Program-made: the position numbers and the translations under genes | In this document: positions 21,601-30,804 of the stretch, piece after piece | Layout: the number at the start of each line of letters is the position of its first letter | Numbering within the stretch: position 1 is the first letter of the stretch | From: Pontimonas sp. | GTDB lineage: Bacteria; Actinomycetota; Actinomycetes; Actinomycetales; Microbacteriaceae | DNA length: 64,000 bases | Assembly: GCA_017857245.1 (NCBI GenBank) | Contig: JAFMDO010000003.1 | Span: 1-64,000, forward strand | Direction of reading: 5' to 3' | Notes under the pieces: generated by a model | What the model was told of the DNA's origin: nothing | The model's database searches: none | What the model saw: only the letters and a program-made list of their open reading frames with translations

Positions 21601-22550
21601 ACAACCTCCAACACCATCGATGCAGGTGAGCCACCGGTCTGCAAGAAGGCATTGACAACCTTCAAACGCTTGATGGCACGAATCTTGCGCTGGCCTTTGC
21701 CATTGGCGATTTCATCGTGAAGGCTTTCTGCTTCTCCTGCGAGATCAAAAGCTTCCAAACGCTGGCGAATTGCTTCCGCACCCATGTGGGCGGTGAAGAA
21801 CATGCCATAACGATCTTGAAGATCCTGGAAGACAGCGTCCTCAGCGCGCAGGTCGCCAACCTTCAACGAACGGAAGTCATCCCACACGCGCTCAAGGTGA
21901 GCAATGCTGTCGTCGAAGTTCTTGCGAATGGCGCCAAGTTCTTTCTTACCGGCGTCATCAGTCTTACGCTTTTGGTCAGCCTTGGCATTCGCAGCCTCGA
22001 GCTCTGCCAAAGCATTCTCGAGTTCCTTCATGCGGTCGGCGAGGAGCGCGTCGCGCTCCTTCTCCAGCTGCTTGATTTCTTGACGGAGTTCTTTTTCCAA
22101 CTCGGGCATTTCGCGGTGGCGAGCATCCTCATCCACCGTAATGATCATGTAGGCCGCGAAGTAGATGACCTTTTCGAGGTCCTTGGGTGCCATGTCCAGG
22201 AGGTAACCCAGACGGGAAGGGACGCCCTTGAAGTACCAAATGTGAGTAACGGGAGCCGCCAGCTCGATGTGACCCATGCGCTCGCGGCGCACCGAGGACT
22301 TGGTGACCTCAACGCCACAACGCTCGCAGACGATTCCCTTGAAGCGAACGCGCTTGTATTTTCCACACGCGCACTCCCAGTCACGGCTGGGTCCAAAGAT
22401 CTGCTCACCGAAGAGGCCATCCTTCTCAGGCTTGAGCGTGCGGTAGTTGATGGTCTCTGGCTTCTTGACCTCACCGTGGGACCAACCACGGATGTTGTCT
22501 GAAGTGGCCAGGCCGATGCGCAGGGCGTCAAATGTTGTTGCTTCCAGCAC
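18666..22550 (-). CDS. rpoC: DNA-directed RNA polymerase subunit beta'
   Basis: Largest core RNA polymerase subunit, 1294 residues. Visible landmarks: N-terminal zinc finger [20 protein letters not shown], the coiled-coil region, the active-site loop [15 protein letters not shown] at about residue 531 with the three magnesium-binding aspartates, the second zinc site ([16 protein letters not shown]) and the trigger loop region ([14 protein letters not shown]). GTG start. Lies 36 bases downstream of rpoB. Normal for Actinobacteria. Confidence 0.98.
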   Translation of the reverse strand: MLEATTFDALRIGLATSDNIRGWSHGEVKKPETINYRTLKPEKDGLFGEQIFGPSRDWECACGKYKRVRFKGIVCERCGVEVTKSSVRRERMGHIELAAPVTHIWYFKGVPSRLGYLLDMAPKDLEKVIYFAAYMIITVDEDARHREMPELEKELRQEIKQLEKERDALLADRMKELENALAELEAANAKADQKRKTDDAGKKELGAIRKNFDDSIAHLERVWDDFRSLKVGDLRAEDAVFQDLQDRYGMFFTAHMGAEAIRQRLEAFDLAGEAESLHDEIANGKGQRKIRAIKRLKVVNAFLQTGGSPASMVLEVVPVIPPELRPMVQLDGGRFATSDLNDLYRRVINRNNRLRRLLDLGAPEIIVNNEKRMLQEAVDALFDNGRRGRPVTGTGNRPLKSLSDMLKGKQGRFRQNLLGKRVDYSGRSVIVVGPQLRLHQCGLPKIMALELFKPFVIKRLMDLGHSSNIKNAKRMVERSRPEVWDVLEEIIRERPVLLNRAPTLHRLGIQAFEPQLVEGKAIQLHPLVCAAFNADFDGDQMAVHVPLSVEAQAEARILMLASNNILKPSDGRPVTVPTQDMIIGLHHLTTVKAGAEGEGRAFSSVSEAIMAMDQHTLSLNAKVKIRITGLHLPDAPKGFVQGSTAIHDTTLGSALFNEALPADYPWVSGVADKGLISSLVNDLAERYPKVAVAETLDRVKDAGFYWATRSGVTVALSDVLTPKGKKAIIAKYEKLAAKIQSQFEKGLISDVERRRELVEVWSAATKEVNDEMRAAFPEDNTINRMVTSGARGNWLQVGNIAGMRGLVSNPRGEVIARPIISSYREGLSVAEYFIATHGARKGLADTALRTADSGYLTRRLVDVAQDVIIREDNCGTSKGIIFPIATKNAEGEWVRAENVENEVYARNLATDATTEKGKVVAEAGSDVGDVLINALVAGGVREITVRSVLVCESLRGVCAACYGRSLASGIAVDLGEAVGIIAAQSIGEPGTQLTMRTFHTGGSASADDITQGLPRVTELFEARNPKGSSPIAEANGRISIEETDTQYKITMTPDNGDEPVLHTVSKRMSMLVEDGQSIQLGQQYHEGPLDPKEVLRVKGVRAVQEHLVDGVQGVYGSQGVPIHDKHIEVIVRQMMRKVTVVDHAETTLLPGELVDRTRYNSINREALGEGRKTASARQEVMGITKASLATESWLSAASFQETTRVLTEAAMQGKSDPLVGLKENVIIGKLIPAGTGLATYRDVTVEPTEEARAEHYPARLYASDQDFGSEDDLSFVDFESFAEPDDAKKGADAE

Positions 22551-22586
22551 GATTAATCTCTCTCGTTAGTTTCTGTCGTCGAATTC

Positions 22587-25500
22587 TTAGATTTCGTCCA
22601 CGGACGAAGACTCGAAGCGGGTCGAAAGGTTGATGCCGAGTTCTTCCGCTGCGCGGTAGAGCTCGTCATCAGAATCCTTCAGCGAGACGACTTGGCCGTC
22701 TGCCGAGAGAACCTCGACATTGAGACACAGGGACTGCATCTCTTTCATCAGCACCTTGAAGCTTTCGGGAATACCGGGCTCCTGGATGTTTTCACCCTTG
22801 ACGATGGCTTCGTAGACCTTCACGCGGCCGAGGATGTCATCGGACTTGATGGTCAGCAGTTCCTGCAGCGCGTAGGAAGCGCCGTAAGCCTCCAGTGCCC
22901 ACACTTCCATTTCACCAAAGCGCTGGCCACCAAACTGTGCTTTACCCCCGAGAGGCTGCTGCGTGATCATCGAGTAGGGACCTGTGGAGCGTGCGTGGAT
23001 CTTGTCATCGATGAGGTGGTGAAGCTTCAAGATGTACATGTAGCCCACCGACACAGGTGCGGGGAAGGGTTCGCCAGAGCGACCATCGAAGAGGTTCGCT
23101 TTACCTGAGGATCCAACCATTCGGTTTCCGTCACGGTTCACCAGGGTCGAGTCCAAAAGCCCCGCGATTTCTTCTTCGCTCGCACCATCAAACACCGGGG
23201 TCGCAACCTTGGTGCCAGGAAGGGCTTCCTTAGCTGCCGTCGCCAAACGCTTGGCCCATGCGGGGTCTCCGCTGACTTTCCAACCCTGCTTGGCAGCCCA
23301 CCCGAGGTGGATTTCCAAAACCTGACCGAAGTTCATTCGTCCGGGGACACCCAAGGGGTTCAAGATGATATCGACGGGAGAGCCGTCTTCCAGGAAAGGC
23401 ATGTCTTCGACGGGAAGAATCCTGGCGATAACACCCTTGTTCCCGTGACGACCGGCAAGCTTGTCACCCTCAGAAATTTTGCGCTTCTGTGCGATGTAGA
23501 CAACCACGCGCTGGTTCACACCAGAGCCCAGTTCATCATCACCATCGACCGCGTCAAAGACCTTGACACCAATGATGGTGCCTTGCTCGCCGTGGGGAAC
23601 CTTCAGAGAAGTGTCGCGAACCTCGCGGCTCTTCTCGTTGAAGATGGCTCGGAGCAAACGCTCTTCCGCACTGAGTTCCGTCTCGCCCTTGGGAGTGACC
23701 TTACCCACGAGGATGTCGCCGGGGCGAACCTCGGCACCAATACGAATGATGCCTCGCTCGTCCAAGTTCGCAAGCATTTCCGGTCCCACATTGGGGAGAT
23801 CGCGGGTGATCTCTTCCTTGCCAAGCTTGGTGTCGCGGGCGTCAACTTCATACTCTTCGATATGAATCGAAGAGAGGGTGTCGTCCTTGACCAGGTTCTG
23901 GGAAAGGATAATCGCGTCTTCGAAGTTGTAGCCCTCCCATGACATGAATGCCACGAGCAGATTCTTGCCCAATGCCAATTCGCCGTCTTCGGTGGCGGGG
24001 CCATCAGCAATAACCGAGCCTTCGACAACCTTGTCGCCCACGTTCACGCGGACCTGGTGGTTGTAGTTGGTGCCCTGGTTGGAGCGATCGAACTTCCGCA
24101 AGATGTAGGTCTTCGTTCCACCCTTGTCCTGCTTGACTACAGCGAAGTCAGCAGACACCTCGGTGACAACACCGGGTGCCAAGGCCGTAATCACGTCGCC
24201 AGCGTCAACCGCCGCGAAGGACTCCATGCCGGTTCCCACCAACGGGGACTCGGAGCGCAACAGGGGCACTGCTTGACGCTGCATGTTCGCACCCATGAGG
24301 GCACGGTTCGCATCGTCGTGCTCGAGGAACGGAATCAGCGAGGTAGCAACAGAGACCATCTGACGGGGCGAAACATCTACGTAGTCGACCGTTTCTGGGC
24401 CAACCAGTTCAACCTCTCCACCCTTCTTACGGACCAGAACGCGGTCCACCGCGAAGGTTCCGTCAGCATTCAACGGGGTACCGGCCTGAGCCACAACGAA
24501 TTCGTCCTCGTCGTTGGCGGTCAAGTAGTCAATTGCCTTACCGACCTTGCCCTTGGACACGCGTCGATACGGAGTCTCAATGAACCCAAACGCGTTGATA
24601 CGCGCAAACGACGCGAGGGAACCAATCAGACCAATGTTCGGGCCTTCGGGGGTTTCGATGGGACACATGCGGCCGTAGTGCGAAGGGTGAACGTCACGGA
24701 CCTCAACGCCGGCACGCTCACGGCTCAGACCGCCGGGGCCCAGTGCCGAGAGACGACGCTTGTGAGTCAGACCTGAAAGAGGGTTGTTCTGGTCCATGAA
24801 CTGCGAGAGCTGGCTTGTGCCAAAGAACTCCTTGATCGCAGCAACGACGGGACGAACGTTGATCAGGGTCTGCGGCGTGATTGCCTCGATGTCCTGAGTC
24901 GTCATGCGCTCGCGAACCACGCGCTCCATCCGGGAAAGCCCCGTGCGGACCTGGTTCTGAATGAGCTCGCCCACGGCACGAATGCGACGGTTACCGAAGT
25001 GGTCAATGTCATCAACATCAATACGGATGTCGACCTTTTTGCCCGCGCGGGTTCCTTCGATGTGGGTGCGTCCATCGTGAAGGGCCACCAAATACTTGAT
25101 GGTCGCAATAATGTCCTCAACCGTCAGAACAGAGTTCTTCAAGGGCTGCTCAAGACCCAGCTTGCGGTTGATCTTGTAACGACCGACCTTGGCCAGGTCA
25201 TAACGCTTGGGGTTGAAGTAGAAGTTATCGAGCAACAGACGTGCTGCTTCAGCAGCTACCTGCTCGCCCGGACGCAGCTTGCGGTAGATGTCTTTGAGAG
25301 CTTCTTCCTTGGTAAGGATGGTGTCCTTCTCCAGGGCTTCCAAGATCGAGGTGAACCCAGCGAAATGCTTCGCGATGTCTTCGGAGGTCAGACCCAATGC
25401 CTTCAGGAAGACGGTGACGGACTGCTTGCGCTTGCGGTCAATTCGCACGCCGACCTGGTCGCGCTTGTCGACCTCAAACTCCAACCATGCACCGCGGCTA

Positions 25501-26075
25501 GGAATCACGCGGACAGAGTGAATTTCTTTGTCGCTCACCTTGTCGAGCGAGGTGTCGAAATAAACACCAGGGCTTCGCACCAGCTGAGACACCACAACAC
25601 GCTCGGTGCCGTTGATGATGAAGGTTCCCTTTTCGGTCATCAGGGGAAAGTCACCCATGAAGACGGTCTGGGTTTTGATTTCACCGGTCAAGTGGTTCAT
25701 GAACTCAGCTTCGACATACAGCGGTGCTGCGTAAGTCTTGCCGCGCTCTTTACACTCATCCAGCGAATACTTCTCTTCTTCGAGGTAGGGGTTTTGGAAC
25801 GACAGTTGCATCGTCTCGCCCGAATCCTCGATGGGAGAAATCTCTTCGAAGATTTCTGTTAGGCCACTGCGCTCGGTGACAACGGTCTCGCCGGCAGCTT
25901 TCGTTGCCTTGACCCTTGCCTTCCATGCGGGGGCGCCGACGAGCCACTCGAAGCTCTCGGTCTGCAAGGCAAGCAGATCGGGCACGTCGACGGTGTCGGA
26001 GATTTTGGCAAACGTGAGTCGCTGGGCGACTCGGCCGTTCGTGGGAGTGGTGGTTGCGGGACGCGCAGCAGCCAA
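22587..26075 (-). CDS. rpoB: DNA-directed RNA polymerase subunit beta
   Basis: Second-largest core subunit, about 1162 residues. The rifampicin-resistance region reads [20 protein letters not shown] then [11 protein letters not shown], the sensitive form, with the usual His and Ser in place. The start is taken at TTG 26075 ([19 protein letters not shown]...) nine bases after GGAGG; another TTG two codons upstream (26081) would be only three bases from the Shine-Dalgarno. TTG starts for rpoB are known in Actinobacteria. Confidence 0.98.
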   Translation of the reverse strand: MAAARPATTTPTNGRVAQRLTFAKISDTVDVPDLLALQTESFEWLVGAPAWKARVKATKAAGETVVTERSGLTEIFEEISPIEDSGETMQLSFQNPYLEEEKYSLDECKERGKTYAAPLYVEAEFMNHLTGEIKTQTVFMGDFPLMTEKGTFIINGTERVVVSQLVRSPGVYFDTSLDKVSDKEIHSVRVIPSRGAWLEFEVDKRDQVGVRIDRKRKQSVTVFLKALGLTSEDIAKHFAGFTSILEALEKDTILTKEEALKDIYRKLRPGEQVAAEAARLLLDNFYFNPKRYDLAKVGRYKINRKLGLEQPLKNSVLTVEDIIATIKYLVALHDGRTHIEGTRAGKKVDIRIDVDDIDHFGNRRIRAVGELIQNQVRTGLSRMERVVRERMTTQDIEAITPQTLINVRPVVAAIKEFFGTSQLSQFMDQNNPLSGLTHKRRLSALGPGGLSRERAGVEVRDVHPSHYGRMCPIETPEGPNIGLIGSLASFARINAFGFIETPYRRVSKGKVGKAIDYLTANDEDEFVVAQAGTPLNADGTFAVDRVLVRKKGGEVELVGPETVDYVDVSPRQMVSVATSLIPFLEHDDANRALMGANMQRQAVPLLRSESPLVGTGMESFAAVDAGDVITALAPGVVTEVSADFAVVKQDKGGTKTYILRKFDRSNQGTNYNHQVRVNVGDKVVEGSVIADGPATEDGELALGKNLLVAFMSWEGYNFEDAIILSQNLVKDDTLSSIHIEEYEVDARDTKLGKEEITRDLPNVGPEMLANLDERGIIRIGAEVRPGDILVGKVTPKGETELSAEERLLRAIFNEKSREVRDTSLKVPHGEQGTIIGVKVFDAVDGDDELGSGVNQRVVVYIAQKRKISEGDKLAGRHGNKGVIARILPVEDMPFLEDGSPVDIILNPLGVPGRMNFGQVLEIHLGWAAKQGWKVSGDPAWAKRLATAAKEALPGTKVATPVFDGASEEEIAGLLDSTLVNRDGNRMVGSSGKANLFDGRSGEPFPAPVSVGYMYILKLHHLIDDKIHARSTGPYSMITQQPLGGKAQFGGQRFGEMEVWALEAYGASYALQELLTIKSDDILGRVKVYEAIVKGENIQEPGIPESFKVLMKEMQSLCLNVEVLSADGQVVSLKDSDDELYRAAEELGINLSTRFESSSVDEI

Positions 26076-26081
26076 GAGCAA

Positions 26082-26330
26082 TTACCTCCAGGGCTCACAA
26101 AAGAGCCTCATTGTGGGTGACCAAACCGGATAGAAGCAACGCCTGGAACTCAGCACAATGAGTTCACCCCGCCGTTATACTCGGGGCTCTCTTATCGACC
26201 GCAATATGAAGATAAGGGAAGTCAGGGAAGCAATCTCTAACGATATACCGTGTGAAGGCTGTTTGTCCACCCAACTTTTTGATTTTTCCGGGGGTGGGGA
26301 TAACGAGCTCCCTCGAGGTTCGCCCCTGAC
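26082..26330 (-). promoter_or_regulatory. rpoB upstream region with candidate promoters
   Basis: About 250 bp without a gene between rpoB and the SprT gene. On the minus strand the best -10 is TATAAC (26179-26174), about 100 bases before the start codon, with a poor -35. A second pair, TGGACA and TATATC at 16-base spacing, lies further upstream near 26,270-26,240. The leader contains a short CACAA/TTGTG inverted repeat. Start sites are not established. Confidence 0.4.
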
Positions 26331-26336
26331 TAACCT
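26331..26336 (+). promoter_or_regulatory. -10 element of the SprT-like gene
   Basis: TAACCT six bases before ATG 26343, matching the leaderless pattern seen across this window. Confidence 0.5.
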
Positions 26337-26342
26337 GGAGCG

Positions 26343-26831
26343 ATGTCGGAATTGAAATGGGTTGAGAACAGGGCGGAATCCCTCCTGGCAACCCATGGAT
26401 TGCTTTCTGAGTGGCGATTCGAATGGGATCGCGCCACCACCCGGTTTGGTCAGTGTGACCACAGGACCAAACGCATCACGCTGTCTCGGCACCTCAGCGA
26501 CAAGGCCAGCGATGACGATGTGGAGCAGGTAATTCTGCACGAAATCGCTCACGCGCTCGCGGGGTCTCGCGAAGGGCACGGAACAAAATGGCGCAGCATC
26601 GCCGCACGCATCGGCTACACCGGAGGTCGCACCCACCATCAAGCACCCGCCACTGATCGAGCGAAGTGGCTTGGTCGGTGCCCCAGTGGCCACGAGATAA
26701 TTCGTTTCAGAAAACCAGGAAAACCTACCTCCTGCGCACAGTGCAATCCCCGCTTTGATAAAACCCACCTGATTGTGTGGTCGGTTCGAGCGACCTACTC
26801 GACTGAGACGTCCTTCCAGAAACAGACGTAG
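26343..26831 (+). CDS. SprT-like zinc metalloprotease domain protein
   Basis: A 162-residue member of the SprT/Spartan-like family. The active-site motif HEIAH is at residues 66-70 and a third zinc ligand is probably His79 (EGHGTKW). A C-terminal zinc-ribbon-like part has Cys113, Cys131 and Cys134. Eukaryotic relatives digest DNA-protein crosslinks; the bacterial role is not established. Its last 37 bases overlap the end of the convergent DUF427 gene. Divergent from rpoB. Confidence 0.85.
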   Translation: MSELKWVENRAESLLATHGLLSEWRFEWDRATTRFGQCDHRTKRITLSRHLSDKASDDDVEQVILHEIAHALAGSREGHGTKWRSIAARIGYTGGRTHHQAPATDRAKWLGRCPSGHEIIRFRKPGKPTSCAQCNPRFDKTHLIVWSVRATYSTETSFQKQT

Positions 26832-27094
26832 CCGGCAAAATCGTGTCCCACCCGTTCGACAGCACCGGGTCGGAGATTCCGATACGCAAAGGTCCGGTCC
26901 TGGAACGCAGCGCCGTTCACCGTGATCGTGAAATAGGTAGAGTCCCCCTTCCACGGGCAGTGATATGCGGTGGGGCTTTCTTCCAAGAAAGGAAAGTTGA
27001 CCGAGGCAGGTGGGAAATACCAGTTTCCTTCGATCTTCACCAGATCGGCCTCTGGTGCATCGGCAAGGACAAGCCCGTCGAGGACAGCTTTCAT
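26795..27094 (-). CDS. DUF427 domain protein
   Basis: Small protein of 99 residues. It has the features of DUF427: the segment NWYFPPASVNFPFLEES followed by YHCPWKGDSTYFTI and the C-terminal GYVCFWKDVSVE. Family function is unknown; the fold is a small beta barrel. ATG 27094 has TAGCCT six bases upstream, supporting this start. Tail-to-tail overlap of 37 bp with the SprT-like gene. Confidence 0.85.
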   Translation of the reverse strand: MKAVLDGLVLADAPEADLVKIEGNWYFPPASVNFPFLEESPTAYHCPWKGDSTYFTITVNGAAFQDRTFAYRNLRPGAVERVGHDFAGYVCFWKDVSVE

Positions 27095-27100
27095 GAAATC

Positions 27101-27106
27101 AGGCTA
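27101..27106 (-). promoter_or_regulatory. -10 element of the DUF427 gene
   Basis: TAGCCT on the minus strand, six bases before ATG 27094; leaderless pattern. Confidence 0.5.
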
Positions 27107-27151
27107 GCTTTCCAAGCTGAAGATTAGGCGGGGTAGGGCAAGCTGGGAGAT

Positions 27152-28237
27152 ATGAAAATCTGTCTCACCACAACGCTTGGCTGCTCCGTTAGTGAGGCAT
27201 GGAACGCCCTCAATAACCCCGAGGTCTTTCAGCAGGTCTCTCGGCCTTTTCTTTCTTTCCGCCCCGTCAGACCTGGGGTCTTTCCTGCAGCCTGGGTCAG
27301 CGGTGAAAGCTACCTTGTGAAAGCTCTCGCCCTGGGATTTCTCCCTATGGGGACCCAGGAAATTAACCCTCGGACCAGCGAAGAGGCAATGACGAAAACC
27401 TTTCGGGATGAGGGTCGTGGGATCAGCGGCGCCCTCGGAGCGGTGAACTCTTTCCACCACACCATGACGGTGTCCCCCACGGGGGTGGGGCCCACACAGC
27501 TCACTGACGAGCTTGAATTTCGTGCCGGAGCTCTCACGCCCCTTCTCTGGGTCGGTTTTCGATTGTTCTGGTGGTGGCGCCACCGCACCATGCGAAAGCT
27601 CGCTGCGTCCTGGCGATCAGAATCCGGGGCGTCATGGGATGCGCGGTATCGCACGACGAAGATGTGGAGCGGCAAGGTGAACCAAGCTCTCGAGGCAATC
27701 GCCTCGGATCTCACCCCTGGGAGGGCTCTGGATGTGGGGGCAGGAGAAGGTGGTGACGCCCTCTGGCTCGCAGGGCGGGGCTGGGCTGTGACGGCGACGG
27801 ATATTTCGGTCGAAGGCTTGGTGCGCGGCGAGAGCAGGAGGCAAGAAACCGTGACCCAGGATCACCTCCCACGAAGTATCCGCTGGATTGCTCTCGATGC
27901 GGCACGCGAAGAGTTGCCATCCCCTTCAGAAAAATATGACCTCGTCCTCAGCTTTTTTGGTCACTTCCTAGCGCCCGAACGCCACGCGCTCTGGAGCGCG
28001 ATGGCAGCAGCCGTAGCTCCGGGTGGCCAACTTGTCATTGTCGGTCACAGCATCCTGGATCTCCACGCCGGGCTTCGCCGGCCCCCCGAGGATCGATTGT
28101 TCCACGAAGCGGAACTGCGAAGAGTCCTCTCGCCTCACCTGGCCGAACTCTCCGTGGAGAACTGGCCCCGCCAGCAGACTGGCCGCGACGGACTATCGGT
28201 CGAGGTAATTGACATCGTCGCCATCGGAAAACGCTAG
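27152..28237 (+). CDS. SRPBCC-like domain fused to a class I SAM methyltransferase
   Basis: 361 residues in two parts. Residues 1-150 start ICLTTTLGCSVSEAWNALNNPEVFQQVS, which looks like a START/SRPBCC (polyketide-cyclase-like) ligand-binding fold with a conserved WWWRHRTMRKL end. Residues 155-361 form a Rossmann methyltransferase: motif I LDVGAGEGGDALWLA at about 193-207 and the acidic SAM-binding Asp217 (TATDIS), followed by YDLVLSFFGHF. Similar methyltransferases act on small molecules or inorganic oxyanions, but the substrate cannot be told. A Shine-Dalgarno GGGAG precedes the ATG. The stop overlaps the convergent NUDIX-like gene by four bases. Confidence 0.75.
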   Translation: MKICLTTTLGCSVSEAWNALNNPEVFQQVSRPFLSFRPVRPGVFPAAWVSGESYLVKALALGFLPMGTQEINPRTSEEAMTKTFRDEGRGISGALGAVNSFHHTMTVSPTGVGPTQLTDELEFRAGALTPLLWVGFRLFWWWRHRTMRKLAASWRSESGASWDARYRTTKMWSGKVNQALEAIASDLTPGRALDVGAGEGGDALWLAGRGWAVTATDISVEGLVRGESRRQETVTQDHLPRSIRWIALDAAREELPSPSEKYDLVLSFFGHFLAPERHALWSAMAAAVAPGGQLVIVGHSILDLHAGLRRPPEDRLFHEAELRRVLSPHLAELSVENWPRQQTGRDGLSVEVIDIVAIGKR

Positions 28238-28773
28238 GGCAGCGCTCCCACACTGGCTAGCGCTGCTTTCACCAGGGACCCGCGACCACCCTCCATTTCG
28301 GAGAGGACCTCGGAGGCGGTTGCCTCAGCCGGGGTCATCCAAGTCATATCGAGTGCGTCTTGACGCGGTTCACACGTCCCCGTGACGGGGACCACAAACA
28401 CTAACGACACTGCGTGCTGGCGAGAGTCCTGATACTTGGAACCGGGGAAAGGGAAATACTCGGCAATGTGCGCGGGCGTTGGCGAGGGTGGCAACTGAGG
28501 GAAGGCCATGGGGCCTAAATCTTTTTCCAGATGGCGATAGAGCGCATCCCGCAAAGTTTCGCCAAACATCACTCGACCCGACACAAGTGCACGGGTGATA
28601 GCGCCCTCGTTAGAGACACGCAAGAGCAAACCAACTTCGGTAACCTCACCCATTCCATCCAGTCGAACCGGGACTGCCTCGACATAGAGCAGGGGCAATC
28701 TGTGCCTTATCTCGGCTAACTCTTCATCGGAGAGCCAACCGGGAGTGGGGTCTGGGGTTCTCGTCGAGGACAT
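28234..28773 (-). CDS. NUDIX-like family protein (DUF4916 type)
   Basis: 179 residues. N-terminal GWLSDEELAEIRHRLPLLYVEAVPV (in two parts) and the central GRVMFGETLRDALYRHLEKDLG match actinobacterial DUF4916/NUDIX proteins, where the usual Nudix box GX5EX7REUXEE is replaced by a degenerate form. Hydrolase activity is therefore uncertain. It lies 16 bases downstream of the glutaredoxin-like gene on the same strand. Confidence 0.7.
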   Translation of the reverse strand: MSSTRTPDPTPGWLSDEELAEIRHRLPLLYVEAVPVRLDGMGEVTEVGLLLRVSNEGAITRALVSGRVMFGETLRDALYRHLEKDLGPMAFPQLPPSPTPAHIAEYFPFPGSKYQDSRQHAVSLVFVVPVTGTCEPRQDALDMTWMTPAEATASEVLSEMEGGRGSLVKAALASVGALP

Positions 28774-28789
28774 AACTACAGTTCTACCC

Positions 28790-29062
28790 CTAATCCTGAG
28801 CTAACAGAAGACCCCCAGCGCGCAGCACCGCTTCGCGGAGGGCTTCGTACTGAACGTGCCAGTGACAATGTTCGACCGAGTCAATCAAGACCACCGGAAC
28901 TTTGTCCGAATACAGCTCGAGCCAGCCTGGCTGATCCTCCACCTTCGCCTTCGCGAGGCTGACATTGGAAAAGGCTGCAACAACTTCCTCGACAATGGGC
29001 AACGCTTCATCACAGAGATGACAAGCATCTCTTCCAATCACGGTGATGGCGACCTGGTTCAT
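28790..29062 (-). CDS. Glutaredoxin-like protein (DUF836)
   Basis: 90-residue thioredoxin-fold protein with the redox motif CHLC at residues 14-17 and the cis-proline region DKVPVVLID. Probably a thiol oxidoreductase. The ATG 29062 is preceded at six bases by TAGGCT, the leaderless pattern. Divergent from the HAD-IB phosphatase with overlapping -10 elements; the same pairing of glutaredoxin-like and SerB-like genes is seen in mycobacteria (Rv0508/Rv0505c region). Confidence 0.85.
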   Translation of the reverse strand: MNQVAITVIGRDACHLCDEALPIVEEVVAAFSNVSLAKAKVEDQPGWLELYSDKVPVVLIDSVEHCHWHVQYEALREAVLRAGGLLLAQD

Positions 29063-29068
29063 GTACTC

Positions 29069-29078
29069 AGCCTATGCT
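29069..29078. promoter_or_regulatory. Overlapping divergent -10 elements
   Basis: The ten bases AGCCTATGCT contain TAGGCT on the minus strand (six bases before the glutaredoxin-like start) and TATGCT on the plus strand (nine bases before ATG 29088). The two promoters share bases, so only one can be occupied at a time. Confidence 0.5.
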
Positions 29079-29087
29079 GAGTGTCCA

Positions 29088-29846
29088 ATGGCTCAGGAGA
29101 AAAAACTTCCCACAAGCACAGAAACTCCTGTGCTTGTTTTTGTCGACGTTGATAACACTTTGATCAGAGGCGCAACAATTTTCATGTTTGCCATCGAAGC
29201 CTGGAAATCCGGCTACATCAAGTGGCGCCACGTCATCCCCGCGCTGTTTCATCAGCGGGCGTTCATCAAAAAAGGGGAAAGCCCCGCGCGCATAACATCC
29301 ACAAGAGAACGTTCTCAGGCGTTAGTCGCAGGACATTCGGTGGCGGAATTCGATCGCATCGCAGAGGTCGCCTGGCGCCGGTCTATCGCGCCGAAAATTT
29401 TCCCCAAAGTCCTCCAACAACTCCGCGACCACCAGGACCGGGGTCACCAAGTCTGGCTTCTCACCGCGAGCCCCCAGGGTCTCGCGTCCGTCATGGCGCG
29501 GGACTTGCGCCTGGCAGGTGCGTTCGGCACCACGTTGATCGAAAGCGACGGAAAGTTCACCGGAGAAATTGACGGCGAACTACTCCATGGCCCGCTGAAA
29601 GAAGAAAAAGCTGTCGCCTTCGCCACGAAGCTCGGGGCAGACCTTAACGAGTGTTACGCCTACTCGGATTCCGTCGCGGATCTTCCTCTGCTGGGCCTCG
29701 TCGGGCACCCGGTTGCCGTCAATCCCGACGCGGGCCTTTTGAAACATGCCACCGACAATGCCTGGCCCATTGTGTGGCCGGAAGGGTCTAAAAGATACCA
29801 GGCCTCACGGACCAAGAGGGCAGAGAAAAGCGCTGGTCACGACTAG
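29088..29846 (+). CDS. HAD-IB family phosphatase (SerB-like)
   Basis: 252 residues. HAD motif I FVDVDNTLI (nucleophile Asp20, acid/base Asp22), motif II LLTAS, and motif IV YSDSVADLPLL are present, which fits the IB subfamily that includes phosphoserine phosphatase-like enzymes. The precise substrate is unknown; the mycobacterial neighbour-equivalent is annotated SerB1. The start at ATG 29088 is favoured over upstream ATGs because the -10 TATGCT ends ten bases before it. A terminator hairpin for the convergent bS22 gene overlaps the last codons. Confidence 0.85.
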   Translation: MAQEKKLPTSTETPVLVFVDVDNTLIRGATIFMFAIEAWKSGYIKWRHVIPALFHQRAFIKKGESPARITSTRERSQALVAGHSVAEFDRIAEVAWRRSIAPKIFPKVLQQLRDHQDRGHQVWLLTASPQGLASVMARDLRLAGAFGTTLIESDGKFTGEIDGELLHGPLKEEKAVAFATKLGADLNECYAYSDSVADLPLLGLVGHPVAVNPDAGLLKHATDNAWPIVWPEGSKRYQASRTKRAEKSAGHD

Positions 29847-29858
29847 CGGGACCAGCGC
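29826..29858 (-). terminator. Terminator after bS22
   Basis: Perfect 9-bp stem GCGCTGGTC / GACCAGCGC with an 11-base loop. On the minus strand it is followed by TTTTCTCTG, a good intrinsic terminator for the bS22 transcript. It overlaps the 3' end of the HAD gene. Confidence 0.75.
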
Positions 29859-29872
29859 ATTCGCTCAGCGAG

Positions 29873-29971
29873 CTACTTCTTGTTGCGACGCTGGTGGCGG
29901 GTTTTGCGAAGCAACTTGCGGTGCTTCTTCTTCGCCATACGCTTGCGACGCTTTTTGATAACGGAGCCCAT
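29873..29971 (-). CDS. 30S ribosomal protein bS22 (AURKAIP1/COX24 domain)
   Basis: A 32-residue, highly basic protein (MGSVIKKRRKRMAKKKHRK, then LLRKTRHQRRNKK). This is the small actinobacterial ribosomal protein bS22, related to the AURKAIP1/COX24 domain, found bound at the small-subunit decoding region in mycobacterial ribosomes. It is too short for most ORF callers. The neighbouring excisionase-like gene is its regular partner in Actinobacteria (Rv0500A-Rv0500B). Confidence 0.93.
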   Translation of the reverse strand: MGSVIKKRRKRMAKKKHRKLLRKTRHQRRNKK

Positions 29972-30048
29972 TAAGTTTCCTTATAAAGCTTGGGAATAGG
30001 TCGTTGTCCGTCTGGACAACTTCCCCACTCTAGCGCAGAGGCTGGGCG

Positions 30049-30297
30049 CTATCCGACCTGGTCGAATTTGTCTGACACCACAGACTCCTGCGCCATCTCA
30101 AGCACCACCGATTCAGGGATGCGGAAGGAGCGTCCAAAACGAATTGCTGGAATGTCACCCGAGTGGACCATCCGATAGACGGTCATCGTTGACACGCGCA
30201 TCATCTGAGCTACCTCACCGACGGTGAGAAAGCGGATCTCTGCAAATGTCTGATTCATCCGGCCGATGATGTTAGGGAGGTGTGGCCAGGTGGCCAC
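30049..30297 (-). CDS. Excisionase/MerR-like HTH DNA-binding protein
   Basis: 82 residues with a single winged helix-turn-helix: FLTVGEVAQMMRVSTMTVYRM then VHSGDIPAIRFGRSFRIPE. This is the excisionase-fold protein conserved in Actinobacteria next to bS22 and proC (Rv0500A-like). It is probably a chromosomal regulator, not a phage excisionase. I choose the GTG at 30297 because TAGTGT lies six bases upstream; a start at ATG 30258 (69 residues) is the alternative. Confidence 0.83.
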   Translation of the reverse strand: MATWPHLPNIIGRMNQTFAEIRFLTVGEVAQMMRVSTMTVYRMVHSGDIPAIRFGRSFRIPESVVLEMAQESVVSDKFDQVG

Positions 30298-30303
30298 CTT
30301 CCC

Positions 30304-30309
30304 ACACTA
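30304..30309 (-). promoter_or_regulatory. -10 element of the excisionase-like HTH gene
   Basis: TAGTGT on the minus strand, six bases before GTG 30297; supports the longer, leaderless start. Confidence 0.45.
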
Positions 30310-30335
30310 AATGCCGGTCCGTAGCTTGTAAAGGG

Positions 30336-30722
30336 TTATCCCTGCAGCTTTCCCCACACTGCAGACAGCCGATCGCTGGCGTCACGAAGAATGCCCCCCA
30401 GTGCTCGACCTGCAAAAGTGAGATCCACATAGGGGGAAACCCGAGGCTGTGACGGTCGCTGGCCAACCTCGCTCATCCACATGCTCAGATCTGCCAACGC
30501 ACCTGCCTCAAACCGGTAGTAGCGGTGCTGACCGTCTTCGCGAACTCCGACAAGCCCCGCTTCTCGCAGAACCTTGAGGTGCTTGGAAACGGTGGGCTGG
30601 GTGATACCCAAAGCCTCCACCAACTCACCCACACTCATTTCGCCAGAACCTGGGTGGTCATGAAGCAACCGCACAATGTCGCGCCTAGTCGGGTCTGCCA
30701 CCACATCAAATACGTCTGCCAT
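30336..30722 (-). CDS. ArsR family winged-helix regulator
   Basis: 128 residues from ATG 30722 (MADVFDVVADPTRRDIVRLL). Classical ArsR/SmtB wHTH: EALGITQPTVSKHLKVLREA as recognition helix and REDGQHRYYR as wing. No cysteine pair or obvious metal site is visible, so the signal is unknown. A TACGAT lies seven bases before the start. Divergent from the potassium transporter genes; its possible longer reading overlaps ktrB and is unlikely. Confidence 0.85.
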   Translation of the reverse strand: MADVFDVVADPTRRDIVRLLHDHPGSGEMSVGELVEALGITQPTVSKHLKVLREAGLVGVREDGQHRYYRFEAGALADLSMWMSEVGQRPSQPRVSPYVDLTFAGRALGGILRDASDRLSAVWGKLQG

Positions 30723-30804
30723 GGTTTCAATCGTACTTCGCCCCGGGGAGGAGTACCATGGCTGGCGGTTGTCCTCCTGGCAGCCAGGAAGCGAGTAGGC
30801 GAAG

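Noticed and set aside
24057-25862. Long antisense ORFs over rpoB (239 and 287 codons)
   Set aside because: Opposite-strand shadows of rpoB without domain features.
26175-26954. 259-codon minus-strand ORF covering the SprT gene and rpoB upstream region
   Set aside because: Overlaps a clear SprT-like gene and the rpoB promoter zone; the translation has no family pattern.
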